Assembly: GCA_018985225.1 (NCBI GenBank)
Contig: JADGIF010000055.1
Span: forward strand, 1-25,931
Length of the DNA stretch: 25,931 nt
DNA from: Amoeboradix gromovi
Taxonomy: Eukaryota > Sanchytriomycota > Sanchytriomycetes > Sanchytriales > Sanchytriaceae
Reading direction: 5' to 3'
This document shows positions 1 through 8,611 of this stretch, piece after piece. The translations under genes were made by a program, and so were the position numbers. The notes beneath the pieces are model-generated. The model searched no databases, was not told the DNA's origin, and saw only the letters and a program-made list of their open reading frames with translations. The number at the start of each line of letters is the position of its first letter. Position 1 is the first letter of the stretch.

Positions 1-14
1 TAAAGTAATAAAGC

Positions 15-80
15 TGAAATAATGTTCCAAGTTGTTACAGAAAGTTAGTCCAGTTTTTATATTTGATGTCCCGTATGCTT
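15..80 (+). repeat. Dispersed intergenic repeat, copy A
   Basis: About 65 bp lying just beyond the 3' end of the choline kinase gene. It aligns with a stretch near 20.52-20.58 kb: both contain GAAATAATG, then CAGAAAGTTAGTC, then AGTTTTTA and ATTT, with scattered substitutions. Shorter matches sharing the core TTAGYCYAGTTTTTATATTTGATGTC occur near 11.22 and 11.30 kb. The left limit may lie outside the window. No coding capacity is seen. It may be the end of a small mobile element, which is inference. Confidence 0.55.
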
Positions 81-164
81 CGAAATGACAGCTGCGTACG
101 GGGCCGTTTTCGCTGTCCGTGAAATTTGAAAAGTCTTATTATAAGAGACAATTCATTTATTGTA

Positions 165-1082
165 TTAGGTTAACAATAGAATGTTACCTTCTCCAATCTT
201 ATTTTTGAAAAGATATGTGAATCTCTCAAGCCTTGCTAAGCCGTAAGTCAGGTAGTTAAACGATCTCGATTCATTCCTAGATTTATATAAACCCCAGACA
301 CCCCAATAAAGATGTGAAAGCAATGAATTAAGAGCTACCCTCTTTTCGAACAGTTCAATCCTACTACTATCTTCCTGAGCGCCCAAGGAATCAGAAGGAT
401 AAGCTTTGTCTGCTAAATAGTATCTATAAAACTGATTGCGAATTACTGCACTTGGGTACTTTGAGTAGTTTAGTAGCTCTGGTGTATTACTGGAATAATC
501 AGCCATGTATTCACAAAAGTGATTCGCAACATCATATTCTCTGTTGGCGTAGCCCGAGTATTCAAAGTCTACAAATATAATTCCTTCGTTTGTTTTCAGA
601 ATGTTGCCATATTGCAAATCATTATGGCATAAAACCATATCATAATCATCCACGAGGTTTAGGAACTCGAAAGGCAGAGTATAGTCACACTCTTTCGCCA
701 TGGCTAACAAACTGTGTAAAACAACGTTGGTTTTATCGATTGGTGGTTTTAATGTGTGATACCAGGCCAAACGCTTCGCAATTTCCTTGTTATATGAAGC
801 TAATTCTACCGGAAGCAACTCAGTGTGTTCCACCCAGGTCTCAATTCGATACTCTTTATTCACATATTCTACCTTAACTGGATGACCATTTTTACCTAAA
901 TGCTGCAAAATAGAATTTTCATACTTGCGACTAAGTAGTGGACCAAAAATTCGCAGCAGATATCTGTTGTTCGAGGTTTCAAGCTTGTAAATTTGATTTG
1001 TAAGCGCGTTGGTTAATGGAGTGAGACTTCCGTGAAATTTTGAGGGCAAGTTTGGGATCATGCTCAAGTCAGGATGAATCAT
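165..1082 (-). CDS. Choline/ethanolamine kinase family protein
   Basis: A 305-residue kinase that should phosphorylate choline or ethanolamine with ATP, the first step of the Kennedy pathway to phosphatidylcholine/ethanolamine, in the cytosol. Visible hallmarks are the Brenner motif LCHNDLQYGNIL at residues 151-162, with catalytic Asp155, and the choline-kinase motif VDFEYSGYANREYDVANHFC at 171-190, with metal-binding Asp172. The C-terminal aromatic stretch (HLYWGVWGLYKS, 257-268) fits the substrate pocket of the family. The length is slightly short but the N-terminus contains the usual TNQIYKL nucleotide-loop region, so it looks complete. ATG at 1082 is the first in-frame start. An AATAAA lies 3 bases after the stop (156-161). 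It diverges from the gene at 1251 across 168 bp. Choline and ethanolamine preference cannot be told apart by eye. Confidence 0.93.
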   Translation of the reverse strand: MIHPDLSMIPNLPSKFHGSLTPLTNALTNQIYKLETSNNRYLLRIFGPLLSRKYENSILQHLGKNGHPVKVEYVNKEYRIETWVEHTELLPVELASYNKEIAKRLAWYHTLKPPIDKTNVVLHSLLAMAKECDYTLPFEFLNLVDDYDMVLCHNDLQYGNILKTNEGIIFVDFEYSGYANREYDVANHFCEYMADYSSNTPELLNYSKYPSAVIRNQFYRYYLADKAYPSDSLGAQEDSSRIELFEKRVALNSLLSHLYWGVWGLYKSRNESRSFNYLTYGLARLERFTYLFKNKIGEGNILLLT

Positions 1083-1250
1083 GGGGATTTGGGGCTACTT
1101 ATTGGAAGATTTTTGAATTGTCCAATCATATGGCTGTGTACTTTAAATAAGCAGAACAATCTCGCGATAGTACAGAGTGGATGCCTATATCCGTTTCTTG
1201 TCTTTTTTTAAACTTGAGACAGTTTGATTTTATCTACTAACGAGGCTTGA

Positions 1251-1995
1251 ATGAAGGGTGATAAACCAGCAATTAGAACTCTCATAGCCTCATCATTTAT
1301 ATGTACTACTCCAATAGGAATAACCATGACATTTAATGAAAGGAAAATGGATAAGAAAGAGTGGAAAAAACATTTGAGAAATCCAAAGATAAATATGAAT
1401 TTTACCTTTGACCGCGTAAAATCAATTGAAAATTTTACTCCAGACGTATGGGAAGATGATTTCGACATGGGGGACGATCTAGAAATCCCGCAGATTATGA
1501 AAACTAATACCCTCCAAATAAAAAAAGAAATGGAAATGGTAAGAGAGTTTTCCTTCAAAATGAGCGGTATTTGTTACTAATTTAGAAGTCAAGTCTTTGA
1601 TATCCAGTATACAAACATCGATACAGCCTTATCTACTACCATTAGTTACTGATGTTCCAGAATCTTTTAATTGTTCCCATCCGATACTTAAAAACCTGGT
1701 ATTGACGTATTTCGCTACTCTACAAGAAGCTTTAGTACTGGTTGAACTAGATCAGGTGGAGGGAACTGCAGGTCTACAAGAGATTGTATTATCTTCATTT
1801 GATTCATTAAATGCCCCAAACAAATTCTATAAAACACCTACAAAGAGAATGCAATTAATATTAAAAGAAATACTTAACAGACCAGATGTGCTGGAATTTA
1901 AAACTGATGACATACCTAGAATGGTAGAATATGTCCCTCATATAATTGAAAATTTGACACAGATGAATAGAGATTTGAATTCAATAAAACTTTAA
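1251..1995 (+). CDS. Uncharacterised 241-aa protein, two exons
   Basis: Exons 1251-1566 and 1586-1995 join across a 19-nt intron to give 241 codons. I do not recognise the family. The first exon carries basic stretches followed by an acidic aromatic motif VWEDDFDMGDDLEIP near residues 66-80. The second exon is rich in leucine and helical (ILKNLVLTYFATLQEALVLV), reading like an alpha-helical bundle with no signal peptide or membrane segment. The acidic W-[DE]-D-D-F type motif recalls segments in mitotic-exit/septation proteins such as Byr4/Bfa1, but this is a faint resemblance only. An in-frame TGA immediately precedes the ATG, so the start is fixed unless another intron lies upstream. It converges on the LRR gene with 51 bp between stops. 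Confidence 0.6.
1567..1585 (+). other. 19-nt spliceosomal intron
   Basis: GTATTTGTTACTAATTTAG interrupts the 241-aa gene in phase 1. It has GT-AG borders and TACTAAT as a branch-site-like element ending five bases before the AG. If retained, the frame stops at the TAA inside it; removal joins two long open frames. No sequence between flanking exons other than these bases needs removing. Confidence 0.8.
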
Positions 1996-2046
1996 TTTTA
2001 ATCAATCCAACAAACATGACGCAAAACAATTGTAATCTATTTGGAT

Positions 2047-3195
2047 TTATTCAAAATCTATTTGTATAACTGGATATTGTGGGTTCTTTGGAACTATGAC
2101 TATTGGTTCATTAGTAAAAGAGATTTGTACTGCATTAATGACAACGTTACTGTTTCCGGAGAGTTCATTCTCAGACTTAGATCTTCTCGCCATATACTCC
2201 TTGGCCTTGTCTTCAGAAACAGTTTTAGAGTGCCTATGTGATATATCAACTCTGTGTGGAGCATCTTTTCCTTCTAACAAACTTTCATCGCTATTGAAAT
2301 AATACTCAACTAGGCTGTCAATATTGTCCCTGAAGTCGAAAGCAGACATTGAAGCTGTAGCCTTTAAGGGTGTTAAAGAAAATCCAGGATTACCTTTCTT
2401 ACCTGTGGTTTCTGAATCTTCTTCCTCCAAAATTTTACCTACAAACGATGAAGTTGGCGGTTCATTGTCCGGGGCTGTTTGAGAGAATGAAGACAAGCCC
2501 CCAAGAGTCATAGGTCTCCTTGAAGGATTTTTCTTTTTTAACAATTTTGTGCCTTTTCTGGACACCAGCACTTCTAGTTTTTCAAGCACCTGATCTTTTG
2601 AATGCTCAGAAGCTGGCTTATCTTGACTAACGCGGACAACTTTAATTTTGTGCCGCATTCTGTGAACTTGAATCTCTTGCTCTTTTAGCGGATTTCCAGA
2701 TATTCCGAATCCATGTAATTGTGGGAGAAGCATTAATATCACTTCAGCATCCGTAATAAGATTATTGGATAACCCTAAAAACTTCAATTTTTCCAAAGAC
2801 CTTATCTGAATAGGTATATCTCTTATTTTGTTGTTTGATATACTTAAAAAATCCAAACTAGTTAGTCTAACTATTTCTATTGGGAACTCTTTGATATCAT
2901 TACTAGTGAGCCATAATTTTTCCAAATTCCAAGCCGATTTACAGGATTTAACCAACATTTCGTTTATGGACGACTCTGTGAGCCTATTTCCGCTCAAATT
3001 TAATATTTTCAGTGAGCGGGGCATAGCAGGAACGGAAACGATCGCGTTATTGCTTAAATCTACGGTATGTAATGAATTCAACGTGGTAAATAATGAGGGT
3101 ATTTTAGTTATAGAGTTATTGCTAATATTCAGCTCTTGAACTATCAATTCCAACGTTGGAATTTCTTCAAGCTTTTTCCAACTAAGATCTAACAT
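2047..3195 (-). CDS. Leucine-rich-repeat protein (SDS22/Shoc2-like repeats) with disordered C-terminus
   Basis: A 382-residue protein. Residues 1-175 hold about seven LRRs of the LxxLxLSxNxIxxIP type (for example ELNISNNSITKIP, TVDLSNNAIVSVP, FLSISNNKIRDIP, FLGLSNNLIT), a fold used for protein binding. From about residue 190 the chain is charged and low in complexity (KKKNPSRRPMTLGG; serine-, glutamate- and lysine-rich), probably disordered. There is no signal peptide or membrane segment, so it is presumably cytoplasmic or nuclear. The ligand is unknown. The repeat style is shared with SDS22-like phosphatase regulators, but no family-specific motif settles this. ATG at 3195 begins directly with the first repeat, 35 bp after the homeodomain gene stop on the same strand. 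Confidence 0.85.
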   Translation of the reverse strand: MLDLSWKKLEEIPTLELIVQELNISNNSITKIPSLFTTLNSLHTVDLSNNAIVSVPAMPRSLKILNLSGNRLTESSINEMLVKSCKSAWNLEKLWLTSNDIKEFPIEIVRLTSLDFLSISNNKIRDIPIQIRSLEKLKFLGLSNNLITDAEVILMLLPQLHGFGISGNPLKEQEIQVHRMRHKIKVVRVSQDKPASEHSKDQVLEKLEVLVSRKGTKLLKKKNPSRRPMTLGGLSSFSQTAPDNEPPTSSFVGKILEEEDSETTGKKGNPGFSLTPLKATASMSAFDFRDNIDSLVEYYFNSDESLLEGKDAPHRVDISHRHSKTVSEDKAKEYMARRSKSENELSGNSNVVINAVQISFTNEPIVIVPKNPQYPVIQIDFE

Positions 3196-3226
3196 GAAAA
3201 ATATTACCCACTTTGAAAGAAATTCA

Positions 3227-3232
3227 TTTATT
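3227..3232 (-). terminator. Poly(A) signal overlapping the homeodomain-gene stop
   Basis: The minus strand reads TAATAAAT, so the TAA stop at 3231-3233 and the hexamer AATAAA share bases. The same arrangement occurs at both ends of the tropomyosin/exportin convergent pair. That these hexamers act as cleavage signals is inferred from the general eukaryotic consensus. Confidence 0.6.
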
Positions 3233-4487
3233 ATATAAGATTTGACAGAAAATCAGGCTCAGAATCATTCGGTCCGGACTCACTATACTGAGCACCATTT
3301 GAATATTCCGGAAGTTGTTCCGGAAGTTGCAAGGCATCAACTGCGGGTACTAGTGGAGAATGCGAACTCACCTGATGTGTGTTTGGTGAAGAGCCAGGTG
3401 TAAGCATACTGTGCTCACGACCATACATATGCTGCAGATGAGTTTGAATTTGATGAGCAGGCGCCGAATTGGCTCTACTTCTATTTTGATTCAAAAAAGC
3501 CGTAATGTCATCATGAGGTTGCTGGAACTGGCTAACCTGAGGTTGATGTGAGTTTTGCATGTGATGTACTGCTAGTTGCTGCTGATGTCCCTGAAGGGGT
3601 GGCGTCACCATTAAGTCATTTAGCTGCTGATAAGGTAGGGACATTCTCCTGTCATGAATAGGGGATATTCCTGATGATATCGAAATAGTAGAAGGACGCC
3701 TAACACTCTGCATCTGCATAAACTGCTGTTGAAGTGAGGGACCACCTAAGAGAGTAACTCCATGTTCATCCATCACAGATTTTTCACATGGAGTCAAATC
3801 CTCAAAAGTTATCTGATAATTTTCTGTCAACAAACGGATTCCACTGCAGGGGCTTTGAGGCAATCCTTCAAGATTGTCCATCCATTCCATCTGTACAGGA
3901 AAAGGGATGTGAATAATTACTTTTGAATCTTGAGTAGACATTTGAATCCAAATTTTGTTCTCCAGAGGACTAAACCAGACATGAAAATGCTTGACTACTT
4001 GACTTCCAACCACTAAAGTATCAACATGCAGAATAGTATCTTGCGAATGCGTCATGTTCTTATAGTACATCATTTGCTGCAGCATATTAGTTGGCATATT
4101 AGCAGGAGAACTGCCAGGCACACCATAAGGTGTCGAATTTCTTCTCCATTTAGGCACCGACATTCTTCCGCCAGGTACATTAATTGCGCCTTGGCTCTGC
4201 TTCTGCATATTTCTCATTTTAGCACGTCTATTTTGGAACCATATCTGTACTGACCGTTCTGGCATGTTAATTTGTGTGGATAGTTCCTCTCGAGCTTTTG
4301 AATTAGGACATGGTGTCGTGTAGAAAAAGCTTTCTAAGATAGCAACTTGCTCAGGGGTAGCTCTATTTCTTTTCTTTTTCTTTTGCGCAATTTCGAATGG
4401 GTGACTGTCATTTTCCATTTGGAATCGGAGAAGGAAAATAACCCCTTTTGGGTACATGAGAACCCACATGATTGGTGACTTTTTCAT
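3231..4487 (-). CDS. Homeodomain transcription factor
   Basis: 418 residues. A homeodomain spans about 38-97, with a basic N-terminal arm (KKKKRNRATPEQ) and recognition helix RSVQIWFQNRRAKMRN; W83, F84, N86 and R88 are the canonical DNA-contact core. This sequence style (RATPEQxxILExFF, PERSVQIWFQNRRAK) is typical of fungal Pho2-like/basal homeodomain proteins. Residues about 148-250 form a second conserved-looking globular region (HFHVWFSPLENKIWIQM, IIHIPFPVQMEW), resembling the uncharacterised domain following the homeodomain in many fungal homologues. The rest is rich in Gln, His and Ser, as in activation domains. Met24, directly before the charged N-arm region, is an alternative start. 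The gene sits between two same-strand genes with its own AATAAA overlapping the stop. Confidence 0.92.
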   Translation of the reverse strand: MKKSPIMWVLMYPKGVIFLLRFQMENDSHPFEIAQKKKKRNRATPEQVAILESFFYTTPCPNSKAREELSTQINMPERSVQIWFQNRRAKMRNMQKQSQGAINVPGGRMSVPKWRRNSTPYGVPGSSPANMPTNMLQQMMYYKNMTHSQDTILHVDTLVVGSQVVKHFHVWFSPLENKIWIQMSTQDSKVIIHIPFPVQMEWMDNLEGLPQSPCSGIRLLTENYQITFEDLTPCEKSVMDEHGVTLLGGPSLQQQFMQMQSVRRPSTISISSGISPIHDRRMSLPYQQLNDLMVTPPLQGHQQQLAVHHMQNSHQPQVSQFQQPHDDITAFLNQNRSRANSAPAHQIQTHLQHMYGREHSMLTPGSSPNTHQVSSHSPLVPAVDALQLPEQLPEYSNGAQYSESGPNDSEPDFLSNLI

Positions 4488-4598
4488 GACTTTAATTTAT
4501 TTGGCTTGCACCATTGCAAGCATTCCAACAACAGTACGAGACTATCAAAACTTAATTCTAGAGACTTTAATTAGATAATTTATTTTGATATCAAATAA

Positions 4599-7039
4599 TC
4601 ACCCATCTCTTGACAACTGGTGCAGCGATCTGTCTGAACCGGAGGTGTTCAGTCTTTCTTTTAATCGAAGTTGAGTGGCTGCTGTTGCCAATGGTTTAGA
4701 GCTCATGTTTGTGTTTGGAGTTGGTGAAATTGCGTTTCCTCCAAACACACTTTGAATCGTTTCCAACTTTCCCGTAAGTTGAATTAATTCGTATTGGGTT
4801 TTGCCCAGCTCGGTTCTTAACTCTTGGTTTTCTGCCATTATTTCCTTGACCTTTTTGTAAGCTTTAGTAACAACATAGTCATACTTTATTTTAGTTTGCT
4901 GCAGCTGGGCAACCTGCCGTTTGGACTCCTCCAATTCCAAATGGAGTCTTGTGTTCTGCTCCAAAAGAATCTCAATTGCCCTACTATTGGATTCCACACG
5001 CTCCACATCAAGTGCATAGGAATGCTGCCTACTAAGTACTTGCTCATTATTAGATGGAGTGCGCGTTGTTTTTAACTCTTCTATATGCTCGGATCGCTCT
5101 GTATGCTCTTCTTTTGCCCCAGAAATTGTCCTATTTCCAGATCGTTCTAGTTCTTCTTTTGCTCCGGAGATAACCCTAGAGCTAACTCTTTCGTCCTCCT
5201 TTGCCCCAGAATTTACTCTGGACCCACCTTTACCTTGTGCATTAGGAATTGTGGCAACAGAGTCTCTAATGTTAGAGTCGTCGTCCTCTTCTTCAAGTTT
5301 AGCGCTTTGAATTCTTCTGCTAAATGGGTCATCCTTTTCTCGATTCTCCAGAGTATCTTGCCTCCTTTTTTCATCAAAGGCAGTCAATCTAGGACTAATG
5401 GGGATGTAGATTGGGCTAGTTCTATCCAGATTCACTGAAGCTCTATTGGACCTAGAATTCCTCAAAAAGTCCGGCACAGCCTGGGAAGGGTCAAACTCCG
5501 GAACTTTAATGTCTAATTCTACTATTTGATTCTTGTTTTGTCTTATTGTGCTGCCATTACTGTTTAGCTCAGCGCTATTCTTACTACTAGGGTCTGTACT
5601 GTTCTTTCTAGTAAAAGAGGTACTTGAGACACCTTTGGCCATAGGGTAATAGCGATCCTTCTCTAGTTCATATTCGTCCTCTAAATTTGCAGCTGTAAAC
5701 TGCTGTTTAACTTTCGTACTACGTTAATAAAACCATACTCTTTAATTTCAGTTGCCTTGTGATCCACTTTGATTCTTTCTACAGGCTTCGGAGGCTCTCT
5801 CTTTAGAAATCTGTCTTCAAAAGAGTCGTCGCTGTTAACCGTATCATTTTCTTTTTTTACATCTTCTAAGTTTTTTATCTTATCTTGCTTTTTAATTACA
5901 GTGTTAGCTTTGATATTAGTAAAAACTTTAAAAGATTTTCTCACTAAGCCCTCCTTCGTATCTTTTGGGGCTACCCTTTGGGGCTCGAGATTAGCAGCTT
6001 TTTTTGGCCCAAGAACAGTCTCAGGATCACTATCTAGAAAATCTAACAACGATTGTAAGTTTTTACGCTCTTTATCGGTGAAACCATTCCCTATCCCAGG
6101 TAGCCGAGGTACTTCTACTCTAGCCTCTAGTCTTTTGACAGGAGTTTTCCTCTTCTCGCCATTTAATGTACTTGCATCTGATGCTTGTTTGCGCAACTTA
6201 TTTAATGACTCTTCTGAGTCTTCCTCATTGATTATGGGCTTAACCATGGTCTTTCTGTTTTCCAGCAGATCTATATGTGCCATTCTTTTTTCTGACTCTG
6301 ATATTGACTCAATTGGATCACTTATTTCAGATTTGGAAATTAGGTCGCTAATTTGTAATGTATTACGCTTACTGGTGAAAGTCGAGGACTCTCTTTTGTC
6401 GTAGTTTTTCCTAGTATCGCACTTCTCTACAAAAGCTTTGAGCGATTCGTCTTCCAAAAGTAGTTTAAAAAAATCTTCTACTTTAATTACAGTGGCATCC
6501 GATTCTACAAATTTCTTGTAAATAAGCATAATGATATACGAAGCGAATACTTGCAGCAAGCATCTCAAATACTCAAGAGCCTGATCGTTTCTCAATTTTT
6601 TGTTTGTGGCACTTGATAACTTTTCCACCTCTGATCTGATAACATCAGTTTCCATAACTTTTCCCTGTTTTGATAAAAGAAATCTAAATAAATTGTTCCG
6701 CTGTAATGTATTAATATTATAAGAGTCTTTATAAGAATCATCTTTCATTTCCTCGTAATACTCTCTATTTGTAAAGGGTATAAAATCTAATGAAAATGGA
6801 CGATTTACAGAACTAAGACATACTGATTTTATGTCGTCAATCGTTATAACATTGGTTGACGCGTTGGTAAACAAATACGTTATCAAGTCTAGGACCAAAT
6901 TATTATAAACATTGATGGTCTCGCTCGATAGCTTGTATGATTTACCTAGAACAAGAGATATGGTCTTTGGATTTATGTATTTGTTATCATACTTGCTACT
7001 TCGAAATGACGAATGTCGAACTTGATATTGAACTTCCAT
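4599..7039 (-). CDS. 806-aa coiled-coil protein, two exons (unknown function)
   Basis: Exon 1 (7039-5701) and exon 2 (5680-4599) join across a 20-nt intron into 807 codons. Read separately they would look like two adjacent genes of 452 and 347 residues. The N-terminal 200 residues contain two helical blocks (about 22-75 and 112-205) vaguely like histone folds or other small helical bundles. The middle is Lys/Glu/Ser-rich and probably disordered. Exon 2 contributes three tandem SGAKE repeats and then a coiled coil of about 85 residues (EILLEQNTRLHLELEESKRQ onwards), followed by a Ser/Thr-rich tail. I do not recognise the family; a scaffold or cytoskeletal role is only a guess from architecture. 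Reasons for joining: no stop between 5680 and the internal ATG at 5642, only 38 bp between the two frames, no AATAAA near the first stop, and an intron of the standard local size. It diverges from the CatSper-like gene across 118 bp. Confidence 0.68.
5091..5222 (-). repeat. Three tandem SGAKE repeats in the 806-aa protein
   Basis: About 44 residues made of three imperfect units of 14-15 residues: SRVNSGAKEDERVS, SRVISGAKEELERSG and NRTISGAKEEHTERS. The units diverge in both protein and DNA, so they are not a fresh microsatellite. They lie in the disordered linker before the coiled coil. Confidence 0.8.
5681..5700 (-). other. 20-nt intron with a non-GTA donor
   Basis: GTTTACAGCTGCAAATTTAG, phase 1. 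The acceptor ATTTAG matches the other introns here, but the donor GTTTAC and the branch region are weaker. The upstream frame ends at the TAG formed by the last three bases, so retention stops translation exactly at the intron end. Other GT positions nearby (31, 39 or 42 nt introns) do not restore the frame; 20 nt does. Confidence 0.65.
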
Positions 7040-7157
7040 TCTTTATAGTGGCTTGGTGAAGAGGGTATATCTTAGTGTAATACAGACGATTGAAGAAACA
7101 CCTACTATTTTTAAATAATTTTGCTCTGTTTTTCTTGTCCAAACATATTTCATCGTA
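7040..7157. promoter_or_regulatory. Bidirectional promoter, 806-aa gene / CatSper-like gene
   Basis: 118 bp separate the two divergent start codons, so both promoters and both 5' leaders must fit here. I see AT-rich stretches such as TTTTTAAATAATTTTG but no convincing TATA box, CCAAT box or palindrome. Confidence 0.5.
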
Positions 7158-8606
7158 ATGTCAAGGCTTGGATGCATTTTTCCAGAAATTGATCTAATCA
7201 GCTCTGAATTTGAGCTATCTAAGGTTGCTGGTAAGTTCTCAGGCCACAAAGGATCTAGAGACATACATGAGGCTAACCAAATACCAGTAAATAGACGATT
7301 TAGCACAGATTTGTCTAAATCCGTAGAAAAAGTTGGAATGAAAGATGGACTCATGGATGTAAATGATGTTCTGCCTGCCTTCATGAGTATTAAAACTGAT
7401 TTTCAACCCAGTCCATTTACAGGAAAATACGAAAATGTTAGAACAAAGATATTTCAGAGAACAAATTCTAAAATTAATGGACTACTAAAGACCCAGAAGA
7501 TAACATTTACAAATGTTGTAGATATTGATGATTCAGAGTTCGGGGCATACATCAAAAGAAACTTGGCATGCAAATTTGGTGAAAGCGGTTTTTTTAAAGG
7601 ATTTATGCTGTTTGTTGTATTGATGAACACTTTTACGCTTGCACTCCAAACCGACACTAAGTATCAGAACAACTATGCTCTCGATGTTATTGACTGTATT
7701 TTTCAAGGAATTTTTGTATTTGAAGTGTGCTTTAAATGGTTCTACGGATTTAAAGTATACTGGAAATCAGCCTGGAACTGGCTTGACTTTTCATTAGCAG
7801 CTCTTCCTCTACTGGGTTCATCACTTAACTTTCTTAATGCAGGAAAGGTGTTCAAAGTTGTCAGAGTATTTAAAGTATTGAGATCATTGAGAAGTATTCA
7901 GTCGTTTGATAGCTTATTACGAATTACACAGTCTATAGGTAAAAGTATTCCTCAAATAGTGAACACTTTACTGCTACTCGGCATCTTAATGGTGGTGTTC
8001 GCCATTGTCGGAGTTGATATTTTAAATACAGATGACTTTGATTCATTTGATGTCGCAATGTTCAGTTTATTCCAAGTAACTACTCAGGATGGATGGGTAA
8101 ACTTAATACAGGCCTGCAAAGATAAGGGACAAAGAGTTGAAGCATATTTGTATTTCGGATTGTTTGAAATTATCGGAGTTTTTATTTTACAAAATTTAAT
8201 AATTGCGGCTATTGTAAACAACACTCAGGATACATTTGAGCAGGTCAAAGCTAGAAAGACGCAGCAAAACAGGAAGCTACTATCGATGTATACTCAAAAG
8301 GACCCAAAGTTTTACGATCAATCAGTCGTTCATCTCAAGCCTAATTACTCCGAATATACCAGAGTTCCATACCAAGTAATTCAAAAAGATAAATTAGACT
8401 CTGGAAAAGTTGATAAGCTATGTTTATTTATTGGGATTATGGAACATTTGTATTCCGAAATTGAGAGAAAATCAAAGGAATTGAGCGAGATTCAAGACAT
8501 GATTAAATTTAATGAAATGAAAATAAGTTCGACTGAAGCCATTTATAGTGAAAATGATTTGGATGAACTGGACGTCTTGAGTTCGTTGTTGAAAGGTAGA
8601 CAGTAA
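7158..8606 (+). CDS. CatSper-like single-domain voltage-gated cation channel
   Basis: 482 residues with the layout of a one-repeat, six-segment channel: S1 about 146-165, S2 176-197, S3 205-221, S4 229-246, S5 264-286, pore 299-320 and S6 334-355. S4 has six basic residues every third position (K230, K233, R236, K239, R242, R245), so it should sense voltage. The pore reads TTQDGW (308-313), matching the T-x-D-x-W filter of CatSper subunits, whose ring of four acidic residues favours Ca2+. Four subunits would be needed for one pore. The N-terminal 140 residues are hydrophilic, and the C-terminal 120 contain a heptad-like helix (residues about 430-470) that could assemble subunits. In animals CatSper drives sperm flagellar Ca2+ entry, and homologues are known from some zoosporic fungi, so a zoospore membrane role is a reasonable inference. 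Its stop lies 5 bp from that of the convergent LRR gene. Confidence 0.85.
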   Translation: MSRLGCIFPEIDLISSEFELSKVAGKFSGHKGSRDIHEANQIPVNRRFSTDLSKSVEKVGMKDGLMDVNDVLPAFMSIKTDFQPSPFTGKYENVRTKIFQRTNSKINGLLKTQKITFTNVVDIDDSEFGAYIKRNLACKFGESGFFKGFMLFVVLMNTFTLALQTDTKYQNNYALDVIDCIFQGIFVFEVCFKWFYGFKVYWKSAWNWLDFSLAALPLLGSSLNFLNAGKVFKVVRVFKVLRSLRSIQSFDSLLRITQSIGKSIPQIVNTLLLLGILMVVFAIVGVDILNTDDFDSFDVAMFSLFQVTTQDGWVNLIQACKDKGQRVEAYLYFGLFEIIGVFILQNLIIAAIVNNTQDTFEQVKARKTQQNRKLLSMYTQKDPKFYDQSVVHLKPNYSEYTRVPYQVIQKDKLDSGKVDKLCLFIGIMEHLYSEIERKSKELSEIQDMIKFNEMKISSTEAIYSENDLDELDVLSSLLKGRQ

Positions 8607-8611
8607 AAAAC

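Noticed and set aside
1539-1585. Alternative 47-nt intron starting GTAAGAG in the 241-aa gene
   Set aside because: It has a good donor, but joining 1538 to 1586 gives a stop after four codons; the 19-nt intron keeps the frame open for 136 codons. A 55-nt version ending at 1593 is in frame but skips the AG after TACTAATTTAG.
5769-6404. 211-codon open frame antisense to the 806-aa gene
   Set aside because: Ser/Leu-rich reverse reading of a Lys/Glu/Ser-rich disordered region, no domain; a compositional shadow.
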